NCBI GenBank assembly: GCA_012961925.1 | Contig: DTYK01000224.1 | Location: 1-12,929 of the forward strand | Length of the DNA: 12,929 nucleotides | Direction of reading: 5' to 3' | Source: Candidatus Latescibacterota bacterium | GTDB lineage: Bacteria > Latescibacterota > MVCY01 > DTYK01 | In this document: piece by piece, positions 12,468 through 12,929 of the stretch | Layout of the letters: every line of letters starts with the position of its first letter | Position numbering within the stretch: position 1 is the first letter of the stretch | Program-made: the position numbers and the translations under genes | The notes under the pieces: generated by a model | The model's input: the letters and a program-made list of their open reading frames with translations, nothing else | Database searches by the model: none | What the model was told of the DNA's origin: nothing

Positions 12468-12929
12468 ATGAGGGTTAGGAAGAGAACAAGGAAGTCTCCT
12501 CTGAGGGAATATGTAGAGTGGATCCTCACCGTAATTATCGTGGTATTCTTTGTGAGGCAATTCGTGGTTCAGGCCTTTCGTATCCCGTCGGGTTCCATGG
12601 AGGATACCCTTTTAGTAGGGGATTTCCTCCTGGCAAACAAGTTCATCTACGGTGCCAGGAGTCCTGATCACATTCCATTGACCGGTATTAAGCTCCCTTA
12701 CTTTCGCCTGCCCGCGATCAGAAAGCCAAGGCCCGGTGATGTCATTATCTTCAAATATCCTCGTAATCCTTCCAGGGACTTTATCAAACGAGTTATTGCA
12801 GTAGAAGGTCAAGTTGTGGAGATGAGGGATAAGGTTGTGTATGTAGATGGAAAGAGGGTACCCGACCCTCCGAAATCCAAACATACAGATCCTCAGGTTT
12901 TTCCCGGAACTTTCGGCCACAGGGACAAC
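12468..12929 (+). CDS. lepB: Signal peptidase I, 5' part (cut by window end)
   Basis: The gene runs off the right edge; 154 residues are visible. Signal peptidase I is an inner-membrane serine protease that removes signal peptides from exported proteins. After a basic cytoplasmic start (MRVRKRTRK), one membrane segment spans about 16-34. Box B contains the nucleophile Ser43 (IPSGSMEDTL), and box D contains the general base Lys107 (RDFIKRVIAVEGQ), both intact. Box C (RPGDVIIFKYP) is also present. I choose ATG 12468, six bases after CGAGGT; two ATGs at 12447 and 12450 are in frame but lack a ribosome-binding site. It starts 82 bp after mreC on the same strand and may be cotranscribed. In a genome with many exported proteins such as the two encoded at 4042-6259, this would be a central export enzyme. 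Confidence 0.92.
   Translation, partial: MRVRKRTRKSPLREYVEWILTVIIVVFFVRQFVVQAFRIPSGSMEDTLLVGDFLLANKFIYGARSPDHIPLTGIKLPYFRLPAIRKPRPGDVIIFKYPRNPSRDFIKRVIAVEGQVVEMRDKVVYVDGKRVPDPPKSKHTDPQVFPGTFGHRDN

Noticed and set aside
1..12929. CRISPR array, tRNA or rRNA genes, toxin-antitoxin or known defence systems
   Set aside because: No regularly spaced repeats, no cloverleaf or rRNA sequence, and no defence-type protein domains were seen on either strand.

Overview
The window reads as a chromosomal segment of an uncultured, Gram-negative (diderm), rod-shaped bacterium, most likely from the FCB superphylum or a related candidate phylum. A heptosyltransferase gene implies lipopolysaccharide core. MreB and MreC imply lateral-wall rod growth. 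A C-terminal type A sorting-type domain (YQN.PNPFNP.T start) on a secreted protein is typical of Bacteroidota, Ignavibacteria, KSB1, Latescibacteria and similar lineages. The phylum call is inference; there is no rRNA or tRNA gene here to settle it.

Layout. Positions 1-792 carry no gene I can support, but this AT-rich stretch is dense in palindromes and short direct repeats. A waaF-like heptosyltransferase gene (793-1815, +) follows, converging on tsaB (1840-2541, -). Divergent from tsaB is a four-gene set (2728-6259, +): an ECF sigma factor, a zinc-finger transmembrane anti-sigma factor, a Spy/CpxP-like periplasmic protein, and a secreted protein built of four helical repeats spaced exactly 80 residues apart and ending in the sorting-type domain. 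I read this set as an envelope-stress or metal-stress module. A strong terminator (6405-6446) and a good sigma-70 promoter (6526-6554) separate it from purC (6578-7456), an uncharacterised UVR-motif gene (7805-8539) and purH (8580-10199, TTG start). MreB (10252-11271) follows, then a terminator, a decayed mobile-element-like remnant with a piece of a four-helix-bundle (S23) reading frame, mreC (11573-12385) and the 5' part of lepB (12468 to the window end).

The genes between the noncoding stretches are ordinary housekeeping genes. The unusual signals are: (1) a dispersed repeat in two intergenic gaps (4754-4812 and 7580-7675), whose hairpin differs between copies only by one compensatory base-pair swap; (2) the S23-type remnant with imperfect terminal inverted repeats between mreB and mreC; (3) the exact 80-residue periodicity in the sorting-domain protein and its linkage to the sigma/anti-sigma/Spy genes; and (4) a UVR-motif protein placed between two purine-synthesis genes. 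All coordinates were read by eye from the sequence; no database search or folding program was run.
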